Notes under the pieces: generated by a model
What the model saw: only the letters and a program-made list of their open reading frames with translations
Databases searched by the model: none
Told to the model about the DNA's origin: nothing
Shown: positions 1 to 8,300 of the stretch, one piece after another
Layout: every line of letters begins with the position of its first letter
How positions within the stretch are numbered: position 1 is the stretch's first letter
Assembly (NCBI GenBank): GCA_012735585.1
Contig: JAAYGX010000035.1
Coordinates: forward strand, 1 to 40,167
Direction: 5' to 3'
Length of the DNA stretch: 40,167 bases
Source: Tissierella sp.
GTDB taxonomy: Bacteria; Bacillota; Clostridia; Tissierellales; Tissierellaceae
Position numbers and translations under genes: made by a program

Positions 1-1026
1 AAATTTAAGCGTAGCTTCCAAGGCTGCTAAGGTAAATTTATCAACTCTAAAAGCCCTTGTAAGAGGGTTTGTTTTCATAAGAGATATATAGTTCTCCTTA
101 CCTACTATAATACCTGCCTGAGGCCCACCTAGTAGCTTGTCGCCACTAAAAGTAACTACGTCTACACCATTTAGCAGTGAATCTTGTACTGTTGGTTCAT
201 AGTCTAGACCATATTTGGATAAGTCAACTAAGACCCCACTTCCTAAGTCCTCTATTATAGGAATATTATATTCTGTCTTTATTTCTGCTAATTCCTTTGC
301 TGATACCGTTGATGTAAATCCTAATATTCTATAATTGGATGTATGAACTTTCAGTAATGCCCCTGTATTCTCGTTAATAGCATTTTCATAGTCCCTAATG
401 TGGGTTTTATTTGTTGTTCCTACTTCTACTAAAGTAGCTCCGCTTTCTTCCATAACATCAGGTATTCTAAAGGAGCCTCCTATTTCTATTAATTCTCCCC
501 TTGAAACGATAACTTCTCTTCCCTTAGATAAGGAACTTAGGGTTAAAAGAACAGCGGCAGCGTTGTTGTTAACTACTAATGCTGCTTCTGCTCCTGTAAT
601 TTTGCAGATTATAGATTCTATAATAGAATATCTTGAGCCTCTCTCACCTGTTTCAAGATTGTACTCTAGGTTTGAGTAATTATTTGCTATATCATTTATG
701 TGCTCTAGAACCTTACGGTTTAAAGGGGATCTCCCTAAATTGGTATGGATTATTGTTCCTGTAGCATTAATTACATTTTTTAGTTTATAACTATCTTCAC
801 TATATGCCCTTATGCTTATATTGGATATCAAAGTATCCAACTGCTTTCTTATCTCTACTTCGGTGTAATTGTTACTTTTTATATTAAGCCTCAGTGATTC
901 TATTTCATATCGAATTGCATCGACAACTGTACTTCTTGGAATTTTTATAAGCAACTCTTTTATAGTTTTGTTTTCTAAGACTTCATCTACCTTAGGTAGA
1001 AGTTTATAAAGATTTGTATTACTCAT
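1..1026 (-). CDS. selA: L-seryl-tRNA(Sec) selenium transferase, partial (3' end outside window)
   Basis: SelA is a PLP enzyme that converts Ser-tRNA(Sec) to Sec-tRNA(Sec) using selenophosphate. Translating the minus strand from ATG at 1026 gives 342 uninterrupted codons to the window edge, starting [18 protein letters not shown]. The N-terminal domain is followed by [17 protein letters not shown], typical of SelA, and the PLP lysine lies in [12 protein letters not shown]. SelA is usually about 465 residues, so roughly the last 120 are off the left edge. The gene begins 19 nt after selD and is preceded by a weak GGGATGTG ribosome site, so the two are very probably co-transcribed. selB and selC would be expected further left but cannot be seen. 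Confidence 0.95.
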   Translation of the reverse strand, partial: MSNTNLYKLLPKVDEVLENKTIKELLIKIPRSTVVDAIRYEIESLRLNIKSNNYTEVEIRKQLDTLISNISIRAYSEDSYKLKNVINATGTIIHTNLGRSPLNRKVLEHINDIANNYSNLEYNLETGERGSRYSIIESIICKITGAEAALVVNNNAAAVLLTLSSLSKGREVIVSRGELIEIGGSFRIPDVMEESGATLVEVGTTNKTHIRDYENAINENTGALLKVHTSNYRILGFTSTVSAKELAEIKTEYNIPIIEDLGSGVLVDLSKYGLDYEPTVQDSLLNGVDVVTFSGDKLLGGPQAGIIVGKENYISLMKTNPLTRAFRVDKFTLAALEATLKF

Positions 1027-1045
1027 AGAATCACATCCCCTATTT

Positions 1046-2080
1046 TTATTCCACGATGATATATGCTTCTTCTTTTTCTATCACTTCTCCAATTATAGCA
1101 TATTTTGTTGGAGAATTACTAAGCCCTATTATTAATTCCTCTGCCATATCTTTTGGTACAGAAATTAAGAGTCCACCGGATGTTTGTGGGTCATATAAAA
1201 TATCCTTCATCACTTGTGATACATGATCTTCAAAATATACATTATCTCCAAGATATTTTTTATTAGCATATGTTCCTGCTGGGACTAGTCCCATACCTGC
1301 GTACTCTTTGACATTGGATATCAAAGGAACTTTGTGGCTATATATTTTTAGGGATACGCCACTGCCCTTTGCCATCTCATATCCATGACCTAATAACCCA
1401 AATCCTGTAATATCTGTAACGCTACTGACTGTTTCAACTTTGTCCATAGCTTCTTTACCGAATTTATTTAATGTTGTCATTATTTCTATAGCTTCTTTAT
1501 AAGTAGATTCATCTATGATATCCCCTTTAATAGCTGTACTTATAATGCCTAAGCCTAAAGGCTTGGTTATGATAAGTAGATCGCCTGGCTTGGCTGTACT
1601 ATTAGTGAGAACTTTATCTGGATGAACAAATCCTGTTACGGATAGTCCATACTTTGGCTCATCATCTGACACACTGTGTCCTCCTATTAATAATGCACCA
1701 GCTTCTAAAACCTTATCATGACCACCTCTTAGGATATCTGTTAAAACTGATGGTTCCAAACAATCGGGAAAACACACGATATTCATTGCAAGTTTTGGTT
1801 CTCCACCCATTGCGTATATATCACTTAAAGAATTGGTTGCGGCAATTTGTCCAAACATATATGGATCATCTACTATTGGGGTAAAAAAATCCAAAGTCTG
1901 AATAATCGCCATGTCCTCATTTATTTTATATACTGCCGCATCATCGTTAGTTTCTAGTCCTACTATCAAATCTTTATCATAAGTTTTTGGTAAATGGCAC
2001 AAGACCTGTGCCAATATATCGGGCCCGATTTTAGCTGCTCAACCAGATGTTTTTGTTAACTGTGTAAGCCTTAAATCCAT
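1046..2080 (-). CDS. selD: Selenophosphate synthetase containing selenocysteine (in-frame UGA)
   Basis: SelD makes selenophosphate from selenide and ATP, the selenium donor for SelA. A conventional reading starts only at a TTG at 2014 and loses the catalytic N-terminus. Extending in frame to ATG at 2080 (SD GAGGTG) gives [20 protein letters not shown], with UGA at 2041-2039 as codon 14. This is exactly where SelD proteins have the active-site Cys or Sec, three residues before the conserved Lys (K17 here). The product is 344 residues, normal for SelD, with the glycine-rich ATP-binding regions intact (for example [18 protein letters not shown]). A SECIS hairpin follows the UGA. The gene starts 14 nt after comEA and is followed by selA. 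Sec in SelD is known in several bacteria, so this is a recoding event and not a mutation. Confidence 0.95.
1996..2041 (-). promoter_or_regulatory. Bacterial SECIS element in selD, with its UGA
   Basis: Downstream of the UGA (2041-2039) the mRNA contains a perfect 6-bp stem, GGCACA pairing with UGUGCC (1996-2012 in window coordinates), closing the five-base loop GGUCU. The two loop guanines and bulge-proximal U are the signature recognised by SelB, and the E. coli fdhF SECIS carries the same GGUCU sequence. The distance from UGA to the loop is about 32 nt, inside the range known for bacterial SECIS elements. The hairpin lies within coding sequence, as expected in bacteria. Confidence 0.88.
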
Positions 2081-2094
2081 ACTTTTCACCTCTT

Positions 2095-2727
2095 TTAGTT
2101 TACTACAATAAAGTCCTTCAATGCCTCAAATTTCTTAGTTCCAATTCCTGAAACATTCATAATATCTTCTATTGTTTTAAATTTATTTGTACTTCTGTAA
2201 TCAATAATTTTTGTAGCAGTTACTTCTCCCACCCCTGGCAAACTCATCAGTTGCTCTTTAGTACATGTATTTAAATTTATTTTAGAGTTTGATGTGGATT
2301 GGGCAGTTGTACTACTGGCTTCCATAATTATATCTTCACTTATTTCTTCGCCTTTTTCTGGTACATATATCTTTTCTTCATCTACGACTTTTTTTGCTAA
2401 ATTTATTTTATCAATATCTGCATCTTTTTTCAATCCACCTGCTAAATCTACTGCATCTTTTACTCTAGATCCTGATTTTAGCTCAATCAATCCTGGATAA
2501 TAAACTTGTCCACTAATATGAATCATTATTATTTTATCTTCTTCTTCAATATCAGTATTAATCGTACTTTGATCATCATTTTCAGAGTTTTGACTTATTA
2601 TTTCAAGGGGTTCTTCTTTATCTTGTATTAAATCAGTAAGGATGAACTTATATCCAATAAGTGAAATTGATACTAAAACCACTACTAGTATAACGATTTG
2701 TTCTTTTTTTGTAAAGTAATCTTTCAT
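2095..2727 (-). CDS. comEA: ComEA family DNA-binding protein (SLBB + helix-hairpin-helix)
   Basis: ComEA is a membrane-anchored DNA receptor of the natural transformation machinery, though isolated comEA-like genes are common in Clostridia. One transmembrane segment lies near residues 7-30. It is followed by an acidic linker, an SLBB domain (IHISGQVYYPGLIELKSGS) and a C-terminal double helix-hairpin-helix with LMSLPGVGEVTATKII and IMNVSGIGTKKFEAL. An upstream TTG at 2742 would overlap the ribosome site, so ATG at 2727, 7 nt after GAAGGGAGC, is the better start (210 residues). It heads the comEA-selD-selA unit. The pairing of a competence-type gene with selenium genes looks accidental. No other com gene is in the window, so transformation cannot be claimed. 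Confidence 0.85.
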   Translation of the reverse strand: MKDYFTKKEQIVILVVVLVSISLIGYKFILTDLIQDKEEPLEIISQNSENDDQSTINTDIEEEDKIIMIHISGQVYYPGLIELKSGSRVKDAVDLAGGLKKDADIDKINLAKKVVDEEKIYVPEKGEEISEDIIMEASSTTAQSTSNSKINLNTCTKEQLMSLPGVGEVTATKIIDYRSTNKFKTIEDIMNVSGIGTKKFEALKDFIVVN

Positions 2728-2827
2728 AATTGCTCCCTTCAAATGTATATTTATGGCAAATTGTACTTAAGTTTAATATACGATATTAGTTTTAAAACTC
2801 CTTATTTTATATTTATATTTTTTTCTC

Positions 2828-2856
2828 TTAAAATACTGGGACTTTTCTGCTATAAT
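2828..2856 (+). promoter_or_regulatory. Promoter of dacF with extended -10
   Basis: TTAAAA (2828-2833), a 17-bp spacer and TATAAT (2851-2856), which is preceded by TGC and so forms an extended -10. It lies about 30 bp upstream of the dacF start and its GGGAGGTG ribosome site at 2873-2880. The -35 is poor, which fits reliance on the extended -10. Confidence 0.7.
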
Positions 2857-2885
2857 GTATATATCAAAATTAGGGAGGTGAAAAC

Positions 2886-4154
2886 TTGAAAAAGAAATTT
2901 GTGTTATTCCTGGTTGTAATTATTTTATTAAATACATATAGTTATGCGGCTGGAGATGAATTGGATTTAAGTGGTGAAGGTGCTATACTAATCGACTTTA
3001 ATAGTGGAGCAATCCTTTATGAGAAAAATATTCACCAAAAATTATATCCTGCTAGTACTACAAAAATTTTGACTGCCATTTTGGCTATTGAATATGGAAT
3101 GATGGACGATATTGTAACTGTTGACTCTGAGGTTATCAGCCTTACAAAGGGAAGTCATATAGCTTTGGACTATGATGAACAGATGTCTTTTGAGGATTTA
3201 ATCAATGCTTTAATGATTGCTTCTGCAAATGATGCAGCATTGGCTCTAGCTAAGCATGTAGCTGGCTCTATGGAAGGCTTCATCAATATGATGAATGAGA
3301 AAGCTAAGGAACTAGGTGCTTTTAATACCAATTTTGTTAATCCCAACGGTCTTCATGATGATAATCATTATACTACAGCTTATGATTTATCTTTGATTGC
3401 CAAATATGCAATGTCTAACGAAACCTTTAGGGAGTTTTCTAGTAAAAGTAGCTATACAATAGAACCAACTAACAAAAAAGATGAACCTAGATATCTGTAT
3501 TCTACTAATGAGTTTTTCTATGGTAATAATAAAATCAATTTAAACGGCCAATCTATTCCTATAGCATATGACGGAGTAATTTGTGGTAAAACTGGATATA
3601 CAGGCAATGCTGGTAATTGTTTAGTTACTTTAGCTGAAAAAAATGGCCAACATTTATTATCTGTGGTTTTAAAATCTAATGGCAAGGAAGTATATGCAGA
3701 TACCCACAAATTATTAAACTATGGGTTTAATAATTTTGATAATGTTATAATGGGACATGCCAATGAGTTTATTGATAATATTGAGGTTGAAAACGGTACT
3801 CTTCCATACGCATCAATAGTTATTGATAAAGATGTAAGATATATACTAAAAACAAATTCTTTAGACGCAATTGAAAGAAAGATTAATTTTAACGAAGAGA
3901 TAAAAGCACCTCTTTCCAAAGGTGACTCAGTAGGAACTGTGGAGTATTATCTAAATGATACTCTTATTGGAACAGGGGATTTGATTTCTACAATAGATGT
4001 TTCTGAAGTCCCTCCCGTTAAATTTTACCAACGTATTTTAGATAAGTGGTATTTAATAGTATTTGTTGGACTTATTGTTCTTAGATTTGTATATTTATTT
4101 AACAAATCTAAGAGAAGAAGAAGACGTAGAAGCAGTAGAATTTATGGATATTAG
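2886..4154 (+). CDS. dacF: D-alanyl-D-alanine carboxypeptidase (low-molecular-weight PBP, DacF type)
   Basis: This enzyme trims the terminal D-Ala from peptidoglycan pentapeptides outside the cytoplasmic membrane. Residues 1-22 form a signal peptide. The serine-peptidase S11 motifs are all present: S57-T-T-K60 in PASTTKI, S113-A-N115, and K235-T-G in CGKTGYTG. A C-terminal beta domain follows (about 290-380), then a transmembrane helix near 390-410 and a strongly basic tail (KSKRRRRRRSS), so the protein may be anchored at its C-terminus by a helix and not the amphipathic segment of E. coli PBP5. Start is TTG at 2886, 5 nt after GGGAGGTG. It is the only protein gene on the plus strand, divergent from comEA. 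In sporulating clostridia DacF acts on the spore cortex, but a vegetative DacA-like role is equally possible. Confidence 0.92.
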   Translation: MKKKFVLFLVVIILLNTYSYAAGDELDLSGEGAILIDFNSGAILYEKNIHQKLYPASTTKILTAILAIEYGMMDDIVTVDSEVISLTKGSHIALDYDEQMSFEDLINALMIASANDAALALAKHVAGSMEGFINMMNEKAKELGAFNTNFVNPNGLHDDNHYTTAYDLSLIAKYAMSNETFREFSSKSSYTIEPTNKKDEPRYLYSTNEFFYGNNKINLNGQSIPIAYDGVICGKTGYTGNAGNCLVTLAEKNGQHLLSVVLKSNGKEVYADTHKLLNYGFNNFDNVIMGHANEFIDNIEVENGTLPYASIVIDKDVRYILKTNSLDAIERKINFNEEIKAPLSKGDSVGTVEYYLNDTLIGTGDLISTIDVSEVPPVKFYQRILDKWYLIVFVGLIVLRFVYLFNKSKRRRRRRSSRIYGY

Positions 4155-4163
4155 TATATGATG

Positions 4164-4240
4164 TCATTCTGAGGCATGGCCGAAGAATCCTTATACTCGT
4201 GACATAGGATTTGAAGATCCTTCGCTGCTGCTTAGGATGA
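4164..4240. repeat. Imperfect palindromic intergenic repeat
   Basis: The left arm TCATTCTGAGGC...GAAGAATCC and the right arm GGATTTGAAGATCCTTCG...TTAGGATGA are near reverse complements (TCATTCTGAG against TCATCCTAAG, and GAAGAATC against GAAGGATC). The same kind of arm, a TCATTCTGAGCGAAGAATC-like sequence, recurs as a dispersed palindrome in many bacterial genomes. It sits between the dacF stop and the two-way terminator. Probably a small mobile-type or REP-like element; copy number cannot be judged from one window. Confidence 0.6.
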
Positions 4241-4273
4241 AAAAACCTAGCCAAAATGATGGCTAGGTTTTTT
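4241..4273. terminator. Bidirectional terminator between dacF and ridA
   Basis: AAAAACCTAGCC (4241-4252), 8-nt loop, GGCTAGGTTTTT (4261-4272): a perfect 12-bp stem with a T-run on both strands. It closes the converging dacF and obg-ridA transcription units. Confidence 0.9.
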
Positions 4274-4276
4274 CAC

Positions 4277-4657
4277 TTATATTATTGCTACTGCTTCGAT
4301 TTCAATTTCTCCACCTAATGGTAGTTCTTTTACGCCAACGCAGCTTCTAGCAGGTTTATGATTACTAAAATATTGACCATAAACTTCATTAACTAATGAA
4401 AACTTAGAAATATCTGTCATAAATATAGTTACTTTTACAACATCTTCTAAAGTAGCTCCACCTTCTTCAAGGATAGCTTTAACGTTTTCTAAGGATTGTT
4501 TAGTTTGTGCTTGGATATCATCCTTAATCAATTCTCCATTTTCAGGATTTATATGTAACTGTCCTGAAGTATAGATCATATTTCCTGCTTTTATTGCTTG
4601 TGAATATGGTCCTACTGCACCTGGAGCATTTTTAGTAGCTATTAACTCTAATGTCAT
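4277..4657 (-). CDS. ridA: RidA family reactive imine/enamine deaminase
   Basis: RidA hydrolyses 2-aminoacrylate and related imines released by PLP enzymes, protecting other enzymes from damage. The 126-residue length is standard for the YjgF/YER057c/UK114 family. The sequence shows APGAVGPYSQAIKAG at the N-terminus, IYTSGQLHINPENGEL, and the C-terminal RSCVGVKELPLGGEIEIEA that holds the conserved substrate-binding Arg and Glu. SD AAGGAGGTG precedes the ATG. It is the last gene of the obg-yhbY-nadD-yqeK-rsfS run and stops 4 nt before the bidirectional terminator. A link to the neighbouring genes beyond co-transcription is not evident. Confidence 0.93.
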   Translation of the reverse strand: MTLELIATKNAPGAVGPYSQAIKAGNMIYTSGQLHINPENGELIKDDIQAQTKQSLENVKAILEEGGATLEDVVKVTIFMTDISKFSLVNEVYGQYFSNHKPARSCVGVKELPLGGEIEIEAVAII

Positions 4658-4680
4658 ATTGTCACCTCCTTTTTAGTGAA

Positions 4681-5019
4681 TTAGTTATTATCTTTATCTT
4701 CAGTCCATAATCTTTCTAATTTGTAATATTCTCTTTCTTCTTTATGAAAAATATGGACGATTATATCTTCATAATCCAATAAAATCCATCTTCCGCTTTG
4801 ATAACCATCCCTAGCAGTTTTTTCATAGCCTTGTTCACTCATCTTCTCATCTATTCCATCAGCTATAGACTGTGATTGTACTGATGAATTACCACTAACT
4901 ATAACGAAATAATCAGCTATAGTAGTCATACCTGAGATGTCCATTACTTTTATATCTATACCTTTTTTATCATCAATTGCATCTGTTATTATGGATAGTT
5001 TCTTTTCTACTTCAGTCAT
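4681..5019 (-). CDS. rsfS: Ribosomal silencing factor
   Basis: RsfS (DUF143 family) binds ribosomal protein L14 on the 50S subunit and blocks joining to 30S when nutrients are short. The 112-residue product shows the family core GIDIKVMDISGMTTIADYFV, then GRWILLDYEDIIVHIFHKEEREYYKLERLW, the hallmark C-terminal stretch. SD AAGGAGGGA is 5 nt from the ATG. It follows yqeK closely, the same order as in Bacillus (yhbY, nadD, yqeK, rsfS). Confidence 0.93.
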   Translation of the reverse strand: MTEVEKKLSIITDAIDDKKGIDIKVMDISGMTTIADYFVIVSGNSSVQSQSIADGIDEKMSEQGYEKTARDGYQSGRWILLDYEDIIVHIFHKEEREYYKLERLWTEDKDNN

Positions 5020-5038
5020 TCTGTCCCTCCTTATAATT

Positions 5039-5596
5039 TCAATTATTTATAAATTGATTTCTTGCTTCAATTGTATCTGGTGATATTAATCTATTCTTTT
5101 CAATTAGAAAAATAATCGTTTGATTCATAGCTAAAAGTAAGCTTTTGTCTAAGTCTACATAGGCTAATTGGCGCACTTCTTTAACACCGTGAAATTTACG
5201 ATATGGCTCTATATAATCTGCAATATATATTATCTTTTCAAGCTTAGTCATATCTTTTCTACCAGTAGTATGATATTTAATAGCATTTAGTATATCCGAA
5301 TCCTTTATATTATATTTGTGCTCCGCTATTTTGGCCCCTAAAGGAGCATGTATAAGATCAAGACTGGCTCTCATAATATCACTAAGTATTATATCAAAGT
5401 CAACTGCCATTTTCAATAAATTCTTTCCATCTTTAAACTTAGCGCAGTCATGTAAGAAAGCAGCCTGTGTAGCCTTATCAATATCTACACTATGGACATA
5501 AGCCAGTTTCTTTGATTCTTCTACAACCCTTAGTGTGTGATCCACCCTATCTTGTCCAGTATCTATTAAAAGAGAATCTAATATCTTTTTGTCCAT
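5039..5596 (-). CDS. yqeK: HD-domain bis(5'-nucleosyl)-tetraphosphatase (symmetrical)
   Basis: YqeK-family HD hydrolases split diadenosine tetraphosphate into two ADP. The metal-binding set is visible: H20 in RVDHTLRVVEE, the HD pair in AAFLHDCAKF (near residues 49-50), IHAPLGAKIAE (H near 83), IKYHTTGRKDM (H near 109) and IIYIADYIEPYR (D near 128). At 185 residues it has the usual length. It sits 11 nt after nadD with a GGGTGG ribosome site and is followed by rsfS, the conserved cluster in Firmicutes. Earlier annotations often call it a nicotinate-nucleotide adenylyltransferase fusion partner, which is context and not activity. Confidence 0.9.
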   Translation of the reverse strand: MDKKILDSLLIDTGQDRVDHTLRVVEESKKLAYVHSVDIDKATQAAFLHDCAKFKDGKNLLKMAVDFDIILSDIMRASLDLIHAPLGAKIAEHKYNIKDSDILNAIKYHTTGRKDMTKLEKIIYIADYIEPYRKFHGVKEVRQLAYVDLDKSLLLAMNQTIIFLIEKNRLISPDTIEARNQFINN

Positions 5597-5607
5597 GTTT
5601 ATCCACC

Positions 5608-6207
5608 CTATCTATATAGATTATTTTCAAAAATATAATCTTCTATAATTTCTGGTACTAAATACTTTATTGATAAACCTTTCTTTACCCTGTCTCTTAT
5701 AATCGTAGAAGAAATATCTATTACTGGGCTTTTTACACTTACTATATCGGCCTCAAACTGATTATTTAACTTCTCTATCTCTCCCAAAACATCATTTGTA
5801 TTTAAGCCAAACCTATCCGCTACTATAAAATTGACCAATGATAAAACCTTAGCATAATCCTTCCAAGTATATAAGGATAACAGCGTATCTGCACCGATTA
5901 TCATATATAACTCACAATCCAGATACAAGCTTTTTAACTCTATTAGCGTATCTATAGTATAGGTTAGTTTCGTTCTTGATACTTCAATGTCTGAGCAAAT
6001 AAAAAACGGATTGCTACTAATGGCCAACTCCACCATCTTTAATCTTGTCCTACTATCTAATATATCATTATGATTTTTATGTGGTGGTGTGCCAGTAGGG
6101 ATAAATACAATCTTATCTAAATCTGCCTTTGTCCTAATATATTCACTTAAAATTAAATGTCCATGATGGATAGGGTTAAAGGTCCCACCCATTATTCCAA
6201 TTTTCAT
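5608..6207 (-). CDS. nadD: Nicotinate-nucleotide adenylyltransferase
   Basis: NadD transfers AMP from ATP to nicotinate mononucleotide, making deamido-NAD in NAD synthesis. The nucleotidyltransferase fold is clear: MKIGIMGGTFNPIHHGHLIL with the HxGH nucleotide-binding motif, FIPTGTPPHKN, and a C-terminal ISSTIIRDRVKKGLSIKYLVP with the second ATP-binding ISSTxIR motif. The length (199) is standard. SD AAGGAG lies 8 nt before the ATG. It is placed between yhbY and yqeK. Confidence 0.95.
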   Translation of the reverse strand: MKIGIMGGTFNPIHHGHLILSEYIRTKADLDKIVFIPTGTPPHKNHNDILDSRTRLKMVELAISSNPFFICSDIEVSRTKLTYTIDTLIELKSLYLDCELYMIIGADTLLSLYTWKDYAKVLSLVNFIVADRFGLNTNDVLGEIEKLNNQFEADIVSVKSPVIDISSTIIRDRVKKGLSIKYLVPEIIEDYIFENNLYR

Positions 6208-6244
6208 AGTGTTAGCTCCTTTAACGAGATGACAAACCTACTTC

Positions 6245-6547
6245 TTATTTGGGTAATTGTATATTTTTGTTTTCTATTGATTCTTTATATAATACAAATC
6301 TACTTCCTATACTTTGTACAAACTCAGCATCTATTCTATCAGCAATTTCATTGGCTACTTCAGTTGGATCTAACATACTATTTTGTAATATTTTTATCTT
6401 TATTAATTCTCTTGTTTCTATAGCTTCCTCAACTTGATTAATAAAATTATCTGATAATCCATTTTTTCCTATTTGGAAAATTGGATCTATATTATTAGCT
6501 AAGCCTTTTAAATAGCTTCTTTGTTTTCCTGTTAACAAGACATTCAC
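6245..6547 (-). CDS. yhbY: CRM-domain RNA-binding ribosome assembly protein
   Basis: A 100-residue single CRM domain (YhbY/YqeI family), which associates with pre-50S particles. LTGKQRSYLKGLANNIDPIF is followed by the GKNG loop of the GxxG RNA-binding motif and ETRELIKIKIL. ATG follows SD AAAGGAGTG at 4-5 nt. It lies 51 nt after obg, another 50S assembly factor, and before nadD. The short gap contains a small GC stem (GGGCG/CGCCC, 6570-6590) without a T-run, which I do not call a terminator. Confidence 0.92.
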   Translation of the reverse strand: MNVLLTGKQRSYLKGLANNIDPIFQIGKNGLSDNFINQVEEAIETRELIKIKILQNSMLDPTEVANEIADRIDAEFVQSIGSRFVLYKESIENKNIQLPK

Positions 6548-6598
6548 TCCTTTATGTGTAAAAATTCCGGGGCGTACCTTATGGTCGCCCTACCTTGA

Positions 6599-7870
6599 TT
6601 AATGGAAGAATTCAAATTCATAATCACAAATAAATACTGATTCTCCCTCTTCTATACCTAATTTCTCTAGTTCTTCTACGATACCCTTTTTTCTAATAGT
6701 CTCTTGGAAATATCTCACTGAGTCTACATCATCAAAATAAATTGATTCTAATAGATTCTCAACGAAGCTTCCCTCAACTATATACATATCGTTTTCTTTT
6801 CTAACTATTACTGTCTCTTCTTCAACATATTCAATCTCATCATATTCTTCATCAAAGGTCTCATATTCACCATGGTAATTTGATAAAAGCTCCCAAATTG
6901 CATATTTTAAATCATTGATACCTGCTGAAGTTGCTGCAGATGTTTGAAATATTTGTATACCTTGAGGTTCAAACTCTGCCTTAATCTTTTCCAAACCTTC
7001 CTCTGAACCTGATATATCCATTTTATTAGCAACAATAATTTGTGGTTTGTCCCTTAGCCTTTCATTATATTGAAATAATTCTTCATTTATAGTATAGAAA
7101 TCTTCAACTGGATCTCTTCCTTCTACACCTGAGGCATCTAACACATGGACTAATACTCTAGTTCTTTCAATATGCCTTAAAAATTCATGACCTAATCCTA
7201 TTCCCTCAGATGCACCTTCTATAAGTCCAGGAATATCTGCCAAAACAAAACTCTTTTCATCCGCAATCCTAACTACTCCAAGATTTGGTTGAAGAGTGGT
7301 AAAATGATAGTTTGCAATTTTAGGCTTTGCTTCTGATACCATCGAAAGAATAGTTGATTTACCCACATTTGGAAATCCAACTAGCCCCACATCAGCTAAT
7401 AATTTTAATTCCAGCGTAATATCTCTTTCTTGACCCTTAGTTCCTGCTTCTGCAAATCCAGGGGCCTGCCTGGTAGCAGTGGCAAACTTAGCATTACCTC
7501 TACCACCTTTACCACCTTTTGCAATAACAAATGTTTGATTTTTTTCTTTTAAATCAACTATTACCTTACCGCTTTGTTGGTCCTTTATCAATGTACCTAC
7601 TGGCACCTTTATTATAATATCTTCTCCTGCTTTACCAAATTGCTTCTTGGTTCTACCATCTTCTCCATTTTGACCACTATAGTGCCTCTTGTACCTAAAG
7701 TCCATAAGCGTTCTAATGCCCTCATCCGCCTTTAAAATTATAGAGCCACCGTTTCCACCATCCCCACCATAAGGGCCGCCTGAAGGCTCAAATTTCTCTC
7801 TTCGCCACGCTACTATTCCGTTTCCACCTTTACCACCTTTTACTGCGATATTGGCCTTGTCTATAAACAT
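6599..7870 (-). CDS. obg: GTPase Obg (50S assembly, stress-linked)
   Basis: Obg is an essential GTPase of 50S maturation. The glycine-rich Obg fold occupies about 1-158 (VKGGKGGNGIVAWRREKF, GGPYGGDGGNGG). The G domain follows with GFPNVGKST (G1), DIPGLIEG (G3) and NKMD (G4), then the OCT domain to the end. A TTG at 7921 extends the frame by 17 residues, but that segment (MGKRSYIYKYDFEDDEF) has no counterpart in Obg and no ribosome site. The family start MFIDKANIAVK at ATG 7870 gives 423 residues, the usual size. A terminator separates it from rpmA; a TATAAT at 7921-7926 (minus strand) about 50 bp upstream could be its -10, although no good -35 accompanies it. Confidence 0.95.
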   Translation of the reverse strand: MFIDKANIAVKGGKGGNGIVAWRREKFEPSGGPYGGDGGNGGSIILKADEGIRTLMDFRYKRHYSGQNGEDGRTKKQFGKAGEDIIIKVPVGTLIKDQQSGKVIVDLKEKNQTFVIAKGGKGGRGNAKFATATRQAPGFAEAGTKGQERDITLELKLLADVGLVGFPNVGKSTILSMVSEAKPKIANYHFTTLQPNLGVVRIADEKSFVLADIPGLIEGASEGIGLGHEFLRHIERTRVLVHVLDASGVEGRDPVEDFYTINEELFQYNERLRDKPQIIVANKMDISGSEEGLEKIKAEFEPQGIQIFQTSAATSAGINDLKYAIWELLSNYHGEYETFDEEYDEIEYVEEETVIVRKENDMYIVEGSFVENLLESIYFDDVDSVRYFQETIRKKGIVEELEKLGIEEGESVFICDYEFEFFH

Positions 7871-7974
7871 AAACTCATCATCCTCAAAATCGTATTTATA
7901 TATATAACTTCTTTTACCCAATTATAGTATTTAGTATATCACTAATCTTACTGTTTATTAAATATTTATTATAC

Positions 7975-8001
7975 AAAAAAGCTTGCCTAATAGGCAAGCT
8001 T
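7975..8001 (-). terminator. Terminator after rpmA
   Basis: AAGCTTGCCT (7979-7988), 3-nt AAT centre, AGGCAAGCTT (7992-8001): a perfect 10-bp stem followed on the minus strand by six Ts (7980-7975). It ends the rplU-prp-rpmA transcript before obg. Confidence 0.9.
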
Positions 8002-8006
8002 AAAAT

Positions 8007-8297
8007 TTACGCTAATTCTTCTGCAGGATAAACGCTAACTTTCTTTCTATCCCTACCCAATCTTTCAAATTTAACTACTCCGTCAATCGTTGCAAAAAGG
8101 GTATCATCGCTACCTTTTCCAACATTGTTTCCTGGGTGAATTTTTGTACCTCTTTGTCTAACCAATATATTACCAGCTAGTACAAATTGGCCGTCTCCTC
8201 TTTTAACACCCAATCTCTTAGCTTCACTATCTCTACCGTTTCTGGAGCTACCTACTCCCTTTTTAGAAGCAAATAATTGTAAATTCAATTTAATCAC
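8007..8297 (-). CDS. rpmA: Ribosomal protein L27 with cleavable N-terminal extension
   Basis: L27 reaches the peptidyl-transferase centre with its N-terminus. The Firmicutes form starts with an extension that must be removed, and here the protein opens [18 protein letters not shown]; the LQLFA/SKKG junction matches the Prp cleavage site. The rest ([38 protein letters not shown]) is ordinary L27, 96 residues. The start is GTG at 8297, 8 nt after GGAGG; that ribosome site lies in the last codons of prp, and only 3 nt separate the two genes. Confidence 0.97.
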   Translation of the reverse strand: MIKLNLQLFASKKGVGSSRNGRDSEAKRLGVKRGDGQFVLAGNILVRQRGTKIHPGNNVGKGSDDTLFATIDGVVKFERLGRDRKKVSVYPAEELA

Positions 8298-8300
8298 TTA

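Noticed and set aside
1654-1884. Plus-strand frame inside selD
   Set aside because: Antisense shadow of a strongly conserved gene with no ribosome site. The many similar antisense frames elsewhere were left out for the same reason.
6570-6590. Terminator between obg and yhbY
   Set aside because: Only a 5-bp GC stem and no immediate T-run.
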